In this document: one piece after another, positions 1-11,335 of the stretch
Layout of the letters: every line of letters starts with the position of its first letter
How positions within the stretch are numbered: position 1 is the stretch's first letter
Assembly (NCBI GenBank): GCA_963678675.1
Contig: OY783200.1
Span: forward strand, 7,824,501 to 7,888,500
Reading direction: 5' to 3'
Source of the DNA: Xiphydria camelus
Lineage: Eukaryota > Arthropoda > Insecta > Hymenoptera > Xiphydriidae
Length of the DNA: 64,000 bases
Translations under genes and position numbers: made by a program
Notes under the pieces: generated by a model
Database searches by the model: none
The model's input: the letters and a program-made list of their open reading frames with translations, nothing else
Told to the model about the DNA's origin: nothing

Positions 1-972
1 CAAATCTGGCCCAAATTATACACTTTGCATAATTTTGTTGAGAATAATAAGGATCAATTTTTCATACATTGGTTGGAAGAGGTCGAGAATCGGATCAGTT
101 ACTTCCTCAATCACAAGAGCTGTAATCAACACATAAAGAGACTCTATGGAATGAACAACTGTAAGGGCCTCGTTCCACCTAAGCTACGCGACGGCTACTC
201 CAACATTTTCACCGGAACAATGATGAAGCAACAATCCACTCCATCGTTATCTGCTACAAGAGGACTGCAGTATAAAGGTTTAACGATAATTTCTAATTCA
301 CTAGATTGTAACACGACAGCAGTCTACACATTTCACAGGATCCTTTTGCAGCAGGTGCCTAAAGGAAAAAATTTCACCTAATAAACTAATTTAGTTTTCA
401 GACGAAGTATCAATCAGATGGATTCTGATCAACCCGTTTTGGATGACGGCACTTTATCGAGTCGACTGTAGCTAAATGGTCCGGCCGAATCTTACTGCTT
501 TGCCATGAGAGCTAAATTTGATTGTTCCTTTATGAAAGAACAAAAAAGTTCGCTCGTACCGTTCAGCTACAGTCGAATTCCTAAGGTACCATCACCAAAA
601 GCAGGTCGATGAGAATCATTAGTCGCAGGTGTCGGGACGATTTCCTCATTGAACATCTTTTACCCCTTTCGCCGCGATTACGTGGGAAAACAAAAGATAA
701 CATCGATTAATTGAGACAGTTGTCACATTGTTAAATCTATATTGGACATTTGTCTACGTTAATTAAAAACCACCAATACATCAAAAAAGGAGGAAGAGCT
801 GAAACAATACTAGAAAATCAGTAATTTAAACTGCATTCAATAACTTTTTAGCAACTGGAAACCGCGAATGAGGTTAGATTTAAGAAATTGTTTCTATCAC
901 AATAATTTTCATCGGGGCGAGATTATATTCATTTTAGTTTGATAACAGCTCTAAACATAATACATATATGTA

Positions 973-2163
973 CAGGGTGTCCTAGAAAACACACACCAAA
1001 CGATTATCAAACTATACGGAGCGTCTGTCACATTCACCATGTGACGTGGAGAATCGCTCCGCGTCACAAAAAGGGTGCACTCGGGCCCCCTTTCGGAAAA
1101 GGCGCGCGAATCAATTAGCGATAAGGCCGCGCGAAGCGTCACGATCGCGATCGTGACGAGAAGGCGAGCGAGTCGGAGGAGTCAGTCTTGCGATCGCGCT
1201 CGTCAAGCGAACTTCAGATAGTTTAGAAGTCTTAACCAGTGCGTCCCGCGTATAAGAACCCGAAACCCCGACACTCCAGCGCGTAACAAGTTCGTGTCTA
1301 ACGAGTGTCACGAGGAGCCACGCCGAGCTCCAACGGGAGAGCCCTACGCCCTCGAGAGAGAGCTCCCCAGGAGGACGAGACCGGAGGAAGACGAGGCCCC
1401 GGATCCGCAGCCCGAAGACCGAGGGACCAGGACGCGCCTGGCCACGACCGACTGCTACAGACCCGGTACGCTCCCCTCTTTTTGTTAGCGCGACCTCCGA
1501 CTCGCCTCCGCGCCGTAGCTCGCCGTCCGAGAGCGCACGTTCTTGTGAGCGCCTCCGCGCGAGCGCTTCGTTCCGCCCGTCGGTGAATCGAGCGGTGTCC
1601 GCGGGATTGTGCGGCACCGTTTCGACGTTTCATTTGATTAACGCACGCGAGCGTCGTTCGGGGACCAGTAGAGTCCCCCGTCAAATAAACGCTGTTCTTT
1701 TATAACGCAGTGAGATTCTTTTTGCGCGAATCCGTCCGCGAATCCGTCCTTCCGGGTCCCAGCCATCGTCAACCGAACCGCCCCTCTACCATACGCTAGA
1801 GGTAGCCGAGCCCGACGGAGATCGAACCGCTTCCGATCTCCCGGCTTTCGTCCGTTTTCAGGGACCGCGTTCGTCTCCCTGAGTGGCGGGATCGTGACCC
1901 GCCTGGCGCCCATCGTTTTTTTCGTTTCGCGCGCGGCATCGACGCCGCTTAATAGTGGCGTAGCGGAGGGCACCGAGGGCCCTCACCGAAACGCGACGTC
2001 ATAACCACTATTGAAATGACCGATGTCTTTCGGACTGGAACATCTATTTGGTTCGTGTCTAGGCTGTCGGTATTACCACCGAATTTTAGAGAACCATCTT
2101 GGATCGGGTGCGTCTACCGATATGCAACCCGCTACGCTGGCGTGTATTTTCTGGGACACCCTG
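973..2163. mobile_element. Mariner-type MITE holding a solo LTR
   Basis: The ends are inverted: CAGGGTGTCCTAGAAAA at 973 and its near-reverse, TTTTCTGGGACACCCTG, ending at 2163. Both sides are flanked by TA (971-972 and 2164-2165), the target duplication of Tc1/mariner elements. Without the LTR at 1040-2001 the element is only about 230 bp and has no transposase. Confidence 0.75.
1040..2001 (+). mobile_element. Solo LTR of a gypsy-type element (copy A)
   Basis: The sequence begins TGTGACGTGGAGAATCGC and ends GCGACGTCA, with an AATAAA at about 1684. The same family occurs as copy B (17768-21746) and as the 3' LTR of a gypsy remnant at 31872, where it directly follows a polypurine tract; that fixes the family as an LTR. 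Flanks are TCACCA on the left and TAACCA on the right, a one-mismatch repeat consistent with an aged target duplication. The GC-rich open frames inside (up to 168 codons on either strand) are not conserved between copies and are not treated as genes. Confidence 0.75.
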
Positions 2164-2165
2164 TA

Positions 2166-3059
2166 TATGCATGAAAAGAAATCAAGAAGAGATATTTTTA
2201 CTTAAACTTAGAAAACTTAAAAACCAATTTTTAAAGACTCAGTCTAAAGCTAGTTTAAACTAAAAAGAATCCTCTTCCATGCTGATTTCTTTACACTTGT
2301 ATAGGCCTAAAGAAAATATAAAAAATTTAGACATTGATCACAGCATTATTAGAGATATATCTTGAAAATATCGCGGAAACATTTGCCTTGTATTCTACAA
2401 TAACGTAGTGTATACCTAAAGCAGTATGTCTGTATAATACAATGTAAATAACTTGCTTACAATTTCTTAATATATTGATTATTCCTTAATTAATGAAGGT
2501 TGATTAATCGTAATGGCGCAGAACATGTGCACCAAAGAAATTACAATATTTTAGAAATAAACTCCTTTTCCCTTTCATTATGCGAGTAGTGATAAAATTT
2601 AGAGAACAAATAAAAATGGATCCGAGCCACATACATTCTATGCTCTACTTTGTGTACTACTACATATCATTATTGTAATAACGTACGCAAGCTACTTTGA
2701 AATTTGCAATTCGCGCTACGATAAGAACTGAAAAAGTCTCGATCCTCTTCGGATCTACGATAAGAAATCTCTGCGCCTTGCCAGTTATGTGAATACACTA
2801 GATTATATTGCTAGTAAAAGCATCGTATTTCTTAATTAACTGATAGATTTAACGGCTGTGAATACATTCAAATTGCTGTACGACGTCAATTTTTCAAGTA
2901 TAGATCAAGCGAAACCTAATAGACTTGAGACTTGGTACAACCATTGGGGTTTATGTAATTCGATTATTAGTTTTTGTTTGAAATTAAAGCGACGCTCGAA
3001 TTAGCTAAATCGCTGTAACGTTCAACCGTCGCCTTGGAACGTTGGTCTCCCGTTCCGCC
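2166..3059. other. No gene seen; arm of the inverted repeat
   Basis: AT-rich sequence. The 2285-2510 part belongs to the long inverted repeat; the rest shows no open frame, RNA gene or element boundary that can be supported. Confidence 0.5.
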
Positions 3060-3590
3060 CTTGAGAAAATGTTCCTTTCACAGGGCATACTTGATTTTCT
3101 TTAGGGTTTGATAGGCTAGGTGTACGGATAATGGAGGTGGTCTCCCTCCTGTAGATCACTCGGGGTAAAATTGGACTACACCTTTTCTGTAGCTGTTTGG
3201 TTCAATCCAGGAAGTTCTCATTTCCTGGTGCAGCAACAGTAATTTTGAAGGTCAAAGAAGGTTCTTATCGCCGCTAATCTGAGATAAATGATAAAAAAAA
3301 AGAATGCGAATACGGTATGATTTGTCTAAATATTAAGATATTGATTGGAATGCATCGCTTGGCGAAGAATATTGAAAAACAGTAAAGCGTAGGAGTAGAC
3401 TAAGTTCGCAAAGCTTGAAAGGGTTTTGAAATTTTTATTAAAAAATTGCAATGAAGTACGTAATTAGAAGCTTTAAAATATCACTCCACATTAAGTAACT
3501 ATATGCACAGGTGGCTTACTGATACACGACTTGTAAGTATGTACTTAGCAGCTTTAATAAATACTGAGTGTACTTGCCACTCTCCGCAAT
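3060..3590 (+). repeat. Third copy of the giant fold-back family
   Basis: This stretch runs parallel, with about 10 percent differences by eye, to 17150-17640 and inverted to 16497-17035, the inner parts of the fold-back at 11348-22602. Landmarks are GGAGGTGGTCTCCCTCC near 3132 and GGCTTACTGATACACGAC near 3513. Confidence 0.7.
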
Positions 3591-4589
3591 TGAAGAGCTA
3601 TCGTGGAGAACGGTTAAGTAGCAGTTTTAAGTTTTCTCGCATCGCAGTCGATTCAGATCGATTAATCAACCTTCATTAAAGGAATAATCAATAGGTTAAG
3701 AAATGGTAACCAACAGAAGCAAATTATTCACATTGTATTATATAATATTTGTATTGTATCAAGAATGAAGAATGAAGCACTTGTCTTAGAAGCTTATATT
3801 AGTATTTTGTACATGGATATTTGTTTTTTACAGAAGTAACAACCAAAAATATTGGAAATAAAAGTTTTATGTTTTTTATATCAATTCCACCACGGAAATT
3901 TCATTTTGATCTGTTTCTAGTTGAAGCACATTTTTACTGGAATACAGCTGCTTTAGGTATACCATGCGTTGTTAATGGAACACGATGCAAATGTTTCCGC
4001 GATATTTTCAAAATATCACTAATAATACTGATTAATGTCGAAATTTTTTATATTTTCTTTAGGCCTATACAAGTGTATGAGCGAACTTCTTTGTTTTTCC
4101 GTGAAGTAGCAATCAAATTTAGCTCTCATGGCAAAACAGTAAGATTCGTCCGAACCATTTAGCTACAGTCGACTCGATGAAGTGCCATCATCAAAAACGG
4201 GTCGATCAGATTCCACCTGATTGATACTCCGTCTGAAAAGTAAATTATTTTATTAGGTGAAATTTTTTCCTTTAGGTACCTGTTGCAGAAGGATTCTCTG
4301 AAATGTGTAGACCGCTGTCATGTTGCGATCCAGTGAATTAGAAATTATCTGGTTAAACCTTTATACTACAGTCCTCTTGTAGCAGATAACGATGGGGTGG
4401 ATTGTTGCTTGGACTTTGTTCCACTGAAAGTATTGAAGTACCATCCTGAATAATGAAAGTATAAGTTTGAGCGAAGTCCAAATCAACGACGAGGTCTCCT
4501 CATGTTAATCTATTCTTCATCTGTTTATAGCAGACCACCTGCTGTTTTGGAATAAAATTATGTTTTAAAAGCGATTTTAATTCGTTATA

Positions 4590-4830
4590 TGTGACCTGGT
4601 CTACGAAAAGGGAGCTTAGGTGTCAAGAAACAATTTTTCACTTTTTTGCCGATTCAGATCGTTTAAGCCGCTCTTTCTTACGGTGAAAACCAGAGAGCGA
4701 TGCAGAGAAACCACAACAACTAATGTACTAACGAGAAACTGACAAACCGGAGTTATTTATCTTCTTCAACAGCTGTTTTCTCAGAAACTTGTTTTAGCAC
4801 GTAAGCCCCCTTTCCGTAGACCAGGTCACA
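4590..4830. mobile_element. 241-bp MITE, TA target
   Basis: Inverted ends TGTGACCTGGTCTACG (4590) and CGTAGACCAGGTCACA (ending 4830), followed inward by the paired AAAGGGAGCTTA and TAAGCCCCCTTT. TA flanks both ends (4588-4589 and 4831-4832). No coding capacity. It is a typical Tc1/mariner-like MITE. Confidence 0.75.
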
Positions 4831-4921
4831 TATAATGAATTGGTAATCTCCTCTGAAAAATGCTCGTTTGTTTCAAGAATTGCTCGATCGATTAAAATCG
4901 AATGACACAATTTAAGGTGGG

Positions 4922-4993
4922 TGTTCCGACAAACGATAGTCGGAATTCTGAATATCGGTCCTTAGTACTAATTGTAAGTATCACCGCGATCTA
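4922..4993 (+). mobile_element. BEL-type LTR fragment, left part
   Basis: It begins TGTTCCGACAAACGATAGTC, as does the longer LTR at 34639. The copy is cut at the TA at 4992-4993 by the element 4994-11143 and continues at 11144. The 34639 copy has no insertion at this point and so serves as an empty site. Confidence 0.65.
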
Positions 4994-5836
4994 CAGGGTG
5001 TCCGTAAATTATGGAAACGGTTGAATATCTCGAAAAGTATGCTTCAGATCGGGAAACGAAAAAATACGTATCTGATATATTTAAAAAAAACTATCAAATG
5101 ACACCAAGATTGATCCCACACCCCAACCCCTGTGGGTGGGGGAGGGGGAAGCTTCAAAATCTTAAATAGGAACCCCCACTTTTGATTACATATTCGCATT
5201 CTACATTAGAAACTACATAACTTTTATTTGAAACATTTTTTTCGATTCGGGACAAGTGGCGCTATAATCGACGAAATTCAAATTTTTCGGTTTTTGCAAT
5301 TGAGAGTCGATTTATTCGATTCTGCAATACAATTGCGATAGAAATTTACATTTGCTGTAATTTTTGTTTTGCAAATTTGAATTTACAGTAAATCTTTTGT
5401 CGTTAGACATTTAAAAATCTGGTAAAAAAGTACTTTTAGCGTAACCCAGAAGCAACCACGTGGACATAATAATTTTCTGTTCCCTTCGGGGTGCTTGATT
5501 CAGGTGAGTCCTCTCGCCTCTCACCATCGGAAAGTATCGAAAACATGCGATTATGTCGAAAACGGTACATTTGTTGGAAAAACGCTCGGACCCGTCAATT
5601 TTATTATTTTTTATCCCATTTTTAATTTTATAAGGTAGTTTCGAAATCAACCGCATGGCGGCGCCACAAGCAAAGTCATGTTTTTTTTAAATTACAACCC
5701 CTATTTTTTATTGTATTTTTAAATAGCCGCTGTGATTCTGAGTACAAAAATGTGCCACACTTGGGGGGTTACATAAAAAAAATTTTAAGAAAAATCCTGT
5801 TTTTCCTGGCGATTTAAATTTTGGTGCTTGGTCGTA

Positions 5837-6116
5837 CAGTAGTCCCTGGCTAATTCGCTCACTACGTAATTTGCCGCGCGGGGGAAGAGATTTCCCCCAC
5901 TTGACTCCTGACGTCATGCGCGAGTTGATGCGCCGGAGGAGCTGGCCGTTGGTGTTTTAAAAAGCGCGCGTTAATCGACTTGCGATCCTTCTCGCACACT
6001 CCTGCTGTCTCTGTCTTGACAGCCACGCCTCTTGCGAGTATAGTGGGGGCCCGGTCGAATTTAGCAATTTTTAGAATTCTCGGTCCCACTACGGGTGAAT
6101 TAGCCGGGGACTACTG
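5837..6116. mobile_element. 280-bp MITE, pogo-like ends
   Basis: Inverted ends CAGTAGTCCCTGGCTAATTC (5837) and GAATTAGCCGGGGACTACTG (ending 6116) with TA on both sides (5835-5836, 6117-6118). It lies in the left inverted end of the DD41D mariner; the right end of that mariner gives the uninterrupted sequence. No coding capacity. Confidence 0.8.
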
Positions 6117-6440
6117 TATTTATCTCGCTACAGCTGCTAAATAAGAAGGTCAAGTACCATTTCTTTGAAAATTTGCCTAAGTGGAGGGGCTCGCATTCCT
6201 CGTCTATGCAGATGACGCATGCGCGTTCGCTTTAGACAAGTTTGAGAGCGCAAACCTGTAAAGTACCTGTTACTGCAGATTTGCTTCGTATTGTTTTCTC
6301 AGCTCTCGATAGGATTGGATTGCTTTTCACGCCTGTTCTATCGTATTAATTGCTTTTGATATTTCTGCTGTGTTCAGGTCATCTCTTTTCTTTTATTTTA
6401 CGTTTATACTCTCTTTATTTTGTCTCAGTTCTTGTACTTT

Positions 6441-6523
6441 ACAATTTAATCAGTCTTTTTAAAGACTTACAACTTAATCAGTGTTTTTAAAGACTTACAA
6501 TTTAATCAGTCTTTTTAAAGACT
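6441..6523 (+). repeat. Three 28-bp repeats upstream of transposase
   Basis: Three nearly identical units follow each other, each with the palindrome GTCTTTTTAAAGAC (one unit has GTG for GTC). They end 32 bp before the transposase ATG. A role in promoter activity or transposase binding is inference only. Confidence 0.7.
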
Positions 6524-6555
6524 AACTATCTCTGCACTTTTGCGGATCTTTGGAA

Positions 6556-7640
6556 ATGGCGAATCATCTTAACGAGACCGATCGTATTCAAATCCTAATG
6601 ATGGTCGGTTACGGTGATCAAAGAAGAACTTATGATCAGGTTTGTACTTTGTTTAATGAAACACATCCTGGTCGTCAAATATCAAAGTCTACCGTAAGTA
6701 AATTGTTGCAAAAATTTGAGACTTATGGTCATGTGAGGGACTTGCCGAAATCAGGTCGACCATCTTTATCCGAGGATGATCAAGTAGACGTTTTGCTAGC
6801 AATTCAAGATAGTCCTCACTCCACATGTCGTGAAGTGGGCAGGGATATAGGCATAAGCAAAACGTCTGTGCATAAGGTTCTTCGTTGTAACAAATTTCAC
6901 CCTTATAAGATAAAGTTAGTTCACGAGTTGACAGAGGACGACTTTGATCGGAGGACGGAGTTTTGCGAAATTATGCAAGAACTTTGCAATAATCCGCAAA
7001 CGAATTTTGCTGTCAATATTGTTTTTTCTGACGAGGCCTTTTTTATCTTGAATGGCACGGTAAACCGTCACAACTGTCGATATTGGTCGGATGAGAACCC
7101 TCACTGTATAATAGAAGCCCATACCCAACATCCACAGACGGTTAATGTTTGGGCGGGTATTGTTAGAGATACTCTTTTAGGACCATTTTTTATTGAGGGT
7201 AATCTAACGGGGCAACGTTACCTAGACTTGCTACAAAATGAGGTAGCCCCTGCTCTCATTCAACGCTTTCCAGGGCTACAGCAGGGTGAAATTGATCCTC
7301 AGATCTGGTTCCAACAAGACGGAGCACCACCACACTTTGCGTTGGCAGTAAGGGCTCATCTGAATCAACTTTTTCCCAATCGCTGGATAGGTCGAAGGGG
7401 TCAAATCGAGTGGCCAGCGCGATGCCCGATTTGACCCCCCTAGATTTCTTTTTATGGGGATATCTTAAAAACCGAGTCTATGTAAATAGGCCTCAAAATT
7501 TGGAAGACCTGAAGTACCGTATTCAAATTGAGATGCAGTCGATTACTCCCGAAATTATACAGAATGCCCAATGCTCCTTCGTGGACAGGCTGGCCCACTG
7601 CCAGATAGTTAATGGCGGCCACTTTGAGCAACTGCTCTAA
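6556..7640 (+). pseudogene. DD41D mariner transposase, frameshifted
   Basis: The product would be a cut-and-paste transposase of the Tc1/mariner superfamily. ATG at 6556 is preferred over an in-frame TTG at 6550. The N-terminal 120 residues look like two helix-turn-helix DNA-binding units. The first catalytic Asp is in FSDEAFF (about residue 159) and the second in WFQQDGAPPH (about 255). After the second Asp, WPARCP leads to a stop at 7432, and the continuation (DLTPLDFFLWG, then a C-terminal tail to 7640) is in another frame: a one-base loss near 7424. Counting across the break gives 41 residues between the last two Asp residues, the DD41D spacing known for rosa-type mariners. It cannot make a full transposase as it stands. 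Confidence 0.85.
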
Positions 7641-7924
7641 TCAGTACAAATTGGCCAGTCGATTTTGTTATTCTTTTCGTTCTCTTACACACTTATAGCG
7701 AGATAAATACGACCAAACACTAAAATTTAAATCGCCAGGAAAAACAGGATTTTTCTTAAAATTTTTTTTATGTAACCCCCCAAGTGTTGCACATTTTTGA
7801 ACTCAGAATCATAGCGGCTATTCAAAAATGCGATAAAAAATAGGGGTTGTAATTTAAAAAAAACATGATTTTGATTGCTGTGAAAAAAAGTATGTATCTA
7901 GTATGTACAGTATTACCCCCGATG

Positions 7925-8108
7925 AATATGAAAAGCAAAGTGTACAAAACAAAACCTGTAAATGTCGATGAATTGAGAGAAAAAATAATACAATGCTCGA
8001 ATATGATAACAGCAGAAACTTTGCAAAAGGTAAATGACAACATGTATGCACGATTTGGGACACTGTCAAGTAGCTGGAGGTGAGCAATTTCAACATTTAA
8101 TTAATTAG
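7925..8108 (+). pseudogene. C-terminal remnant of a second mariner transposase
   Basis: The translation KVYKTKPVNVDELREKI followed by an amphipathic stretch ending near NMYARFG resembles the last part of mariner-type transposases (lysine-rich block, ELK/ELR-type helix, GGEQF end). A one-base gain near 8058 shifts the frame before the expected tail. It lies between the right end of the nested DD41D mariner and the right arm of the 4994-11143 element, so it may be what is left of that outer element's own gene. Family membership beyond mariner is not resolved. Confidence 0.55.
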
Positions 8109-8262
8109 GGGACTCATCTGAATCAAGCACCCCGATGGTGAGAGGCGAGGGGACTCACCTGAATCAAGCACCCCGATGGTGAGAGGCGAGAGGGGACTCA
8201 TCTGAATCAAGCACCCCGATGGTGAGAGGTGAGAGGACTCACCTGAATCAAGCACCCCGAAG
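8107..8262 (+). repeat. Minisatellite, about 42-bp unit x4
   Basis: Four consecutive units share GACTCACCTGAATCAAGC, then ACCCCGATGGTGAGAGG. The matching position in the left arm (5480-5525) has a single inverted unit, so the array expanded after the inverted ends formed. Confidence 0.85.
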
Positions 8263-8328
8263 GGAACAGAAAACTATTATGTCCACGTCGTTGCTTCTGG
8301 GTTATGGTGCCCATCCACGTACAGGCGG

Positions 8329-8975
8329 ACTGCAGTCCCGGACTGTGAGCGATCCCGCCTGCAGTCCAAATTTCGCCATACACGTACAGTTCGCCTACAG
8401 TCCGTCGCCTGCAGTCCGTCGAAACTGTTAGAAAACTGTACGTGTGTGGCGGTTGATCTGCAGTCCAGGCCTGTCGTGCTAAACTTTCATTGATATAAAA
8501 AATTGTCTATCAGTTGCACTCCAGGGGCACCTGTACGGTACCCGGGCGGTTCGACGCTCTCATTCCACGGGCGGTTGATCCTTCCACTCGAGCGGTGCCT
8601 CTATGGCATTCGGGCGGTTTGGTACTCGATATGTTTTATTTCCGATGTGCGAAAAGATTAGCGGTGCTGCTACAGTGCCATCTACAATTAAAAAGCGGAA
8701 TCTGCAGGAACAGTAAAAACGAGAAAATTGATGCTGCAGTCCCGAACTGCGAGCGATCCCGCCTTCAGTCCAAATTTCACCATACACGTACAGTTCGCCT
8801 GCAGTACGTCGAAACTGTTGGAAAACTGTGCGTGTGTGGTGGTTGATCTGCAGTCCGGGCCTGTCGTGCCGAACTTTCATCGATGTTAAAAATTTTCTGT
8901 CAGTTCCACTCCCTCGGGCCAGCGGGGGGTCCCCGGGCGGTTCGACGCTCCCACTCCACGGGCACCTGTACGGGT
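8329..8975 (+). repeat. Direct duplication of a roughly 400-bp GC-rich unit
   Basis: 8329-8590 and 8732-8975 share GAGCGATCCCGCC, CATACACGTACAGTTCGCC, GTTGATCTGCAGTCC and CGGGCGGTTCGACGCTC in the same order. Many copies of the self-complementary GGACTGCAGTCC or its half (CTGCAGTCC) occur here and again at 10558-10675. Open frames on both strands here follow from the duplication and are not considered genes. Confidence 0.7.
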
Positions 8976-9616
8976 TCAACTTTGCTTCCGCCGTTTTCCG
9001 CTATCTATTACGTTAGGACAACGGCAGAAGCAAAGTTTCATTTTCGTTCATTTATTTCGACTTGTCCTACACCAATCATCTTGTAAAAATTATATGTCAT
9101 AGTTTCATCATGCTTGAATCTGTATGACAAAAAATGGCGGGGGTATTAATTTATTGTAGTATGCAAAATAAAAAATATTGAAAAATTCAAACTTGTTGTT
9201 TTACTTTGTTTATGGGCGAAACAATCCAATACTTTTCTTTATAATATAGCTACTACATGATGGTGCATAACATATATTTTGCCGTGCGAAATTGGTCGAG
9301 TAGTTCTCGAGATAAATAGTATATTGTGCAACAAGGGCTGAAAGTTGGCGATTGCCGACGCGCGCGCGAGTGTGAAGTTTGCTGCCCGAGCGAAGCGAGG
9401 GCTGCAATCACAATCGTCGGCGCCAACTTTGGTCCGTGTTGCACACGATATTTTTTATAACAAGTGAATGCAAGTGGAGGAAAGGTGTTGGAGGGGGTGG
9501 GAAGAGGGAGGGGAAGGGGAGCGGCGGCGGCGAAGGAGCGCTGGCCGGTAGGCGATTGGTAGGGGACGGAGTTTTGAGTCGATCGTCGATCCGAGAAACT
9601 ATTTTATATACTTAAC

Positions 9617-9880
9617 TAGCTGACCCGGCGAACTTTGTACCGCATCGGAATCAATAAATGTTGTGTTAACTTAACAACGAAATGTATTTTAATTACATTT
9701 AAACTAATTTAATTCACTGTACAGCAAAGCATTTGCTTTATTGAAACGAATCTAGGTATATATTCTGCTATTCGTCGCAGAGACAAATCCAAGAGTCAAA
9801 AGTTATAAAAATCTGTCCAGCCGTTCTTTAGTTATAAATAATGTAACTAACCCGACTTTATTTTATATATACAGATAAAG
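9617..9880 (+). repeat. Interspersed arthropod-type repeat fragment
   Basis: It contains AGCTGACCCGGCGAACTT and, about 190 bp further, CTGTCCAGCCGTTCTTTAG. This pair of motifs is familiar from widespread arthropod interspersed repeats, but the parent element is not named here. 9885-10477 shows nothing that can be supported. Confidence 0.35.
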
Positions 9881-11143
9881 AGATTTTTGTTACCAATAAA
9901 GGTACCTACTTCTCGAGTTTGCTAGTATGAAATGAGAAAAACGACTAAAGCTTCTTTGAATTTATCATTTCGAAGTTCTTTCGAAAAGTCAGTTGGTCTA
10001 GCTTTTTTTGGATCAGAGAGATGACGTACTCGTAATCATTTTCGAAACCTCCTCGCAACGAACGCTCGTAATCTTTGACGGAAGGCAGAGAATACCGATG
10101 AAAAACTAGATGTATACACGTGGAGCATCAGAACTGTATACAATTTGAAGAATTTTCTTTGAAATGTTGCCGAACGACTTTGGCATATCTTTAATACGAC
10201 GAATTAAAAAAAATCCATCAACAATTACGACATCGATTGCGGGAGGTAACGTACTGTCATTTCGGAAATGTTTCGTCATCTTTCAATTTTCGAGCCGTTG
10301 AAACGGGAAAGTCCACTTCGAAAGATGCAAATAAAGGAAACTGAACCAATGTACGAAAGACGATGAACATTACTCGACGGGGTCGCTTAACGTAACATTA
10401 TGTCGGCCAGCGTCCACTTCTGTCGCACTATCGAACGCTCGTTATTGTTTGCGAGCTGGATTTGTAATAGTCAACGACTATTCAGCTTCTTCCAAGCACA
10501 ACTGATCGAACTGAACTGACTCATGAACTGTGCGTGTATGGCGAATCATCCGGCGGCCTGCAGTCCCTGGACTGTCCGGCGACGGCCTGCAGTCCGCAGA
10601 ACTGTACGTGTGTGGGGCAATGACAGTTCGGGATTGCAGATCAGAACTATCAGTCCACGGACTGCAGTCCGCTTGTACGTGGATGGATACCATTTACGCT
10701 AAAAGTACTTTTTTACCAGATTTTTAAATGTCTAACGACAAAAGATTTACTATAAATTCAAATTTGCAAAACAAAAATTACAGCAAATGTAAACTTCTAT
10801 CGCAATTGTATTGCAGAATCGAATAAATCGACTCTCAATTGCAAAAACCGAAAAATTTGAATTTCGTCGATTATAGCACCATCTGCCACGAATTGAAAAA
10901 AATGTTTCAAATAAAAGTTATGTAGTTTCTAATGTAGAATGCGAATATGCAATCAAAAGTGGGGGTTCCTATTTAAGATTTTGAAGCTTCCCCCTCCCCC
11001 ACCCACAGGGGTTGGGGTGTGGGATCAATCTTGGTGTCATTTGATAGTTTTTTTAAATATATCAGATACGTATTTTTTCGTTTCCCGATCTGAAGCATAC
11101 TTTTCGAGATATTCAACCGTTTCCATACTTTACGGACACCCTG

Positions 11144-11335
11144 TATATACTTTATTAATCTAGGGTCAATCTCGACATAGTGTGCGGACGGTATATAATA
11201 TTTCGGAAATCTAAGCGGCAAATGTGCTTGTAGCTACGTACCTTTCCCGGGAAGTTTAATTAACGAATGGATCGGAAATAATCCGTCTCCCGCAGTACCT
11301 ACTTTAACCGAAATCACTATACGTCGATTAATAAG
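11144..11335 (+). mobile_element. BEL-type LTR fragment, right part
   Basis: Continues the LTR cut at 4993: GGGTCAATCTCGACAT, CCTTTCCCGG and CCGTCTCCCGC follow in the same order as in 34729-34855. Similarity to the 34639 copy fades after about 11292. Confidence 0.55.

Larger units (their letters stand above)
1..4440. repeat. Old long inverted repeat, arms partly rearranged
   Basis: Sequence at about 220-560 reappears inverted at about 4070-4430, and 2285-2510 reappears inverted at about 3655-4080. Shared landmarks include the GAGTCGACTGTAGCTAAATGG stretch near 460 and its reverse near 4158, and the AATCAACCTTCATTAA motif near 2495 and 3665. The left arm is interrupted at 562-2284 by extra sequence that includes the MITE at 973-2163. 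No convincing coding region is seen; the short open frames at 25-381 and 3821-4162 resemble nothing known. The outer ends cannot be fixed because the left arm reaches the window edge. Confidence 0.6.
5677..7867 (+). mobile_element. DD41D mariner (rosa-like) element
   Basis: Inverted ends of about 160-180 bp: 5677-5836 plus 6119-6132 on the left match 7694-7867 on the right. Shared stretches include ATTACAACCCCTATTTTTTA and GTAACCCCCCAAGTG in opposite orientation. The left end is interrupted by the MITE at 5837-6116. It encloses the transposase pseudogene 6556-7640. The exact ends and target duplication could not be fixed. Confidence 0.65.
8306..10693. mobile_element. Non-autonomous DNA element, CCATCCACGTACA ends
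   Basis: Inverted ends: left TGGTGCCCATCCACGTACA, right (reversed) TGGTATCCATCCACGTACA, each followed by GCGGACTGCAGTCC. The target GGGTTACGC is known from the left arm of the host element, and TTA is present on both sides, suggesting a 3-bp duplication as in PIF/Harbinger; one base remains ambiguous. The interior holds a 400-bp duplication (8329-8975), a short inverted repeat near 9315-9456 and an interspersed motif near 9617. No transposase was found. Confidence 0.6.
4994..11143. mobile_element. Long-TIR mariner-type element, heavily nested
   Basis: Ends are CAGGGTGTCCGTAAA (4994) and TTTACGGACACCCTG (ending 11143), flanked by TA on both sides. Inverted similarity runs from 4994 to about 5525 on the left. 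On the right it is matched by 10694-11143 plus 8230-8305, the right arm being split by the element at 8306-10693. The interior holds a broken DD41D mariner (5677-7867) and the tail of a second mariner transposase (7925-8108), possibly this element's own former gene. The LTR copy at 34639 shows the site without insertion. Confidence 0.75.

Noticed and set aside
1111..1973. Several overlapping frames over 90 codons in GC-rich sequence
   Set aside because: They are inside solo LTR A and are not conserved in copy B; GC-rich LTRs give such frames on both strands.
8514..8979. Frames of 110 and 139 codons on opposite strands
   Set aside because: They lie in a duplicated non-coding repeat with GGACTGCAGTCC palindromes; no recognisable protein.
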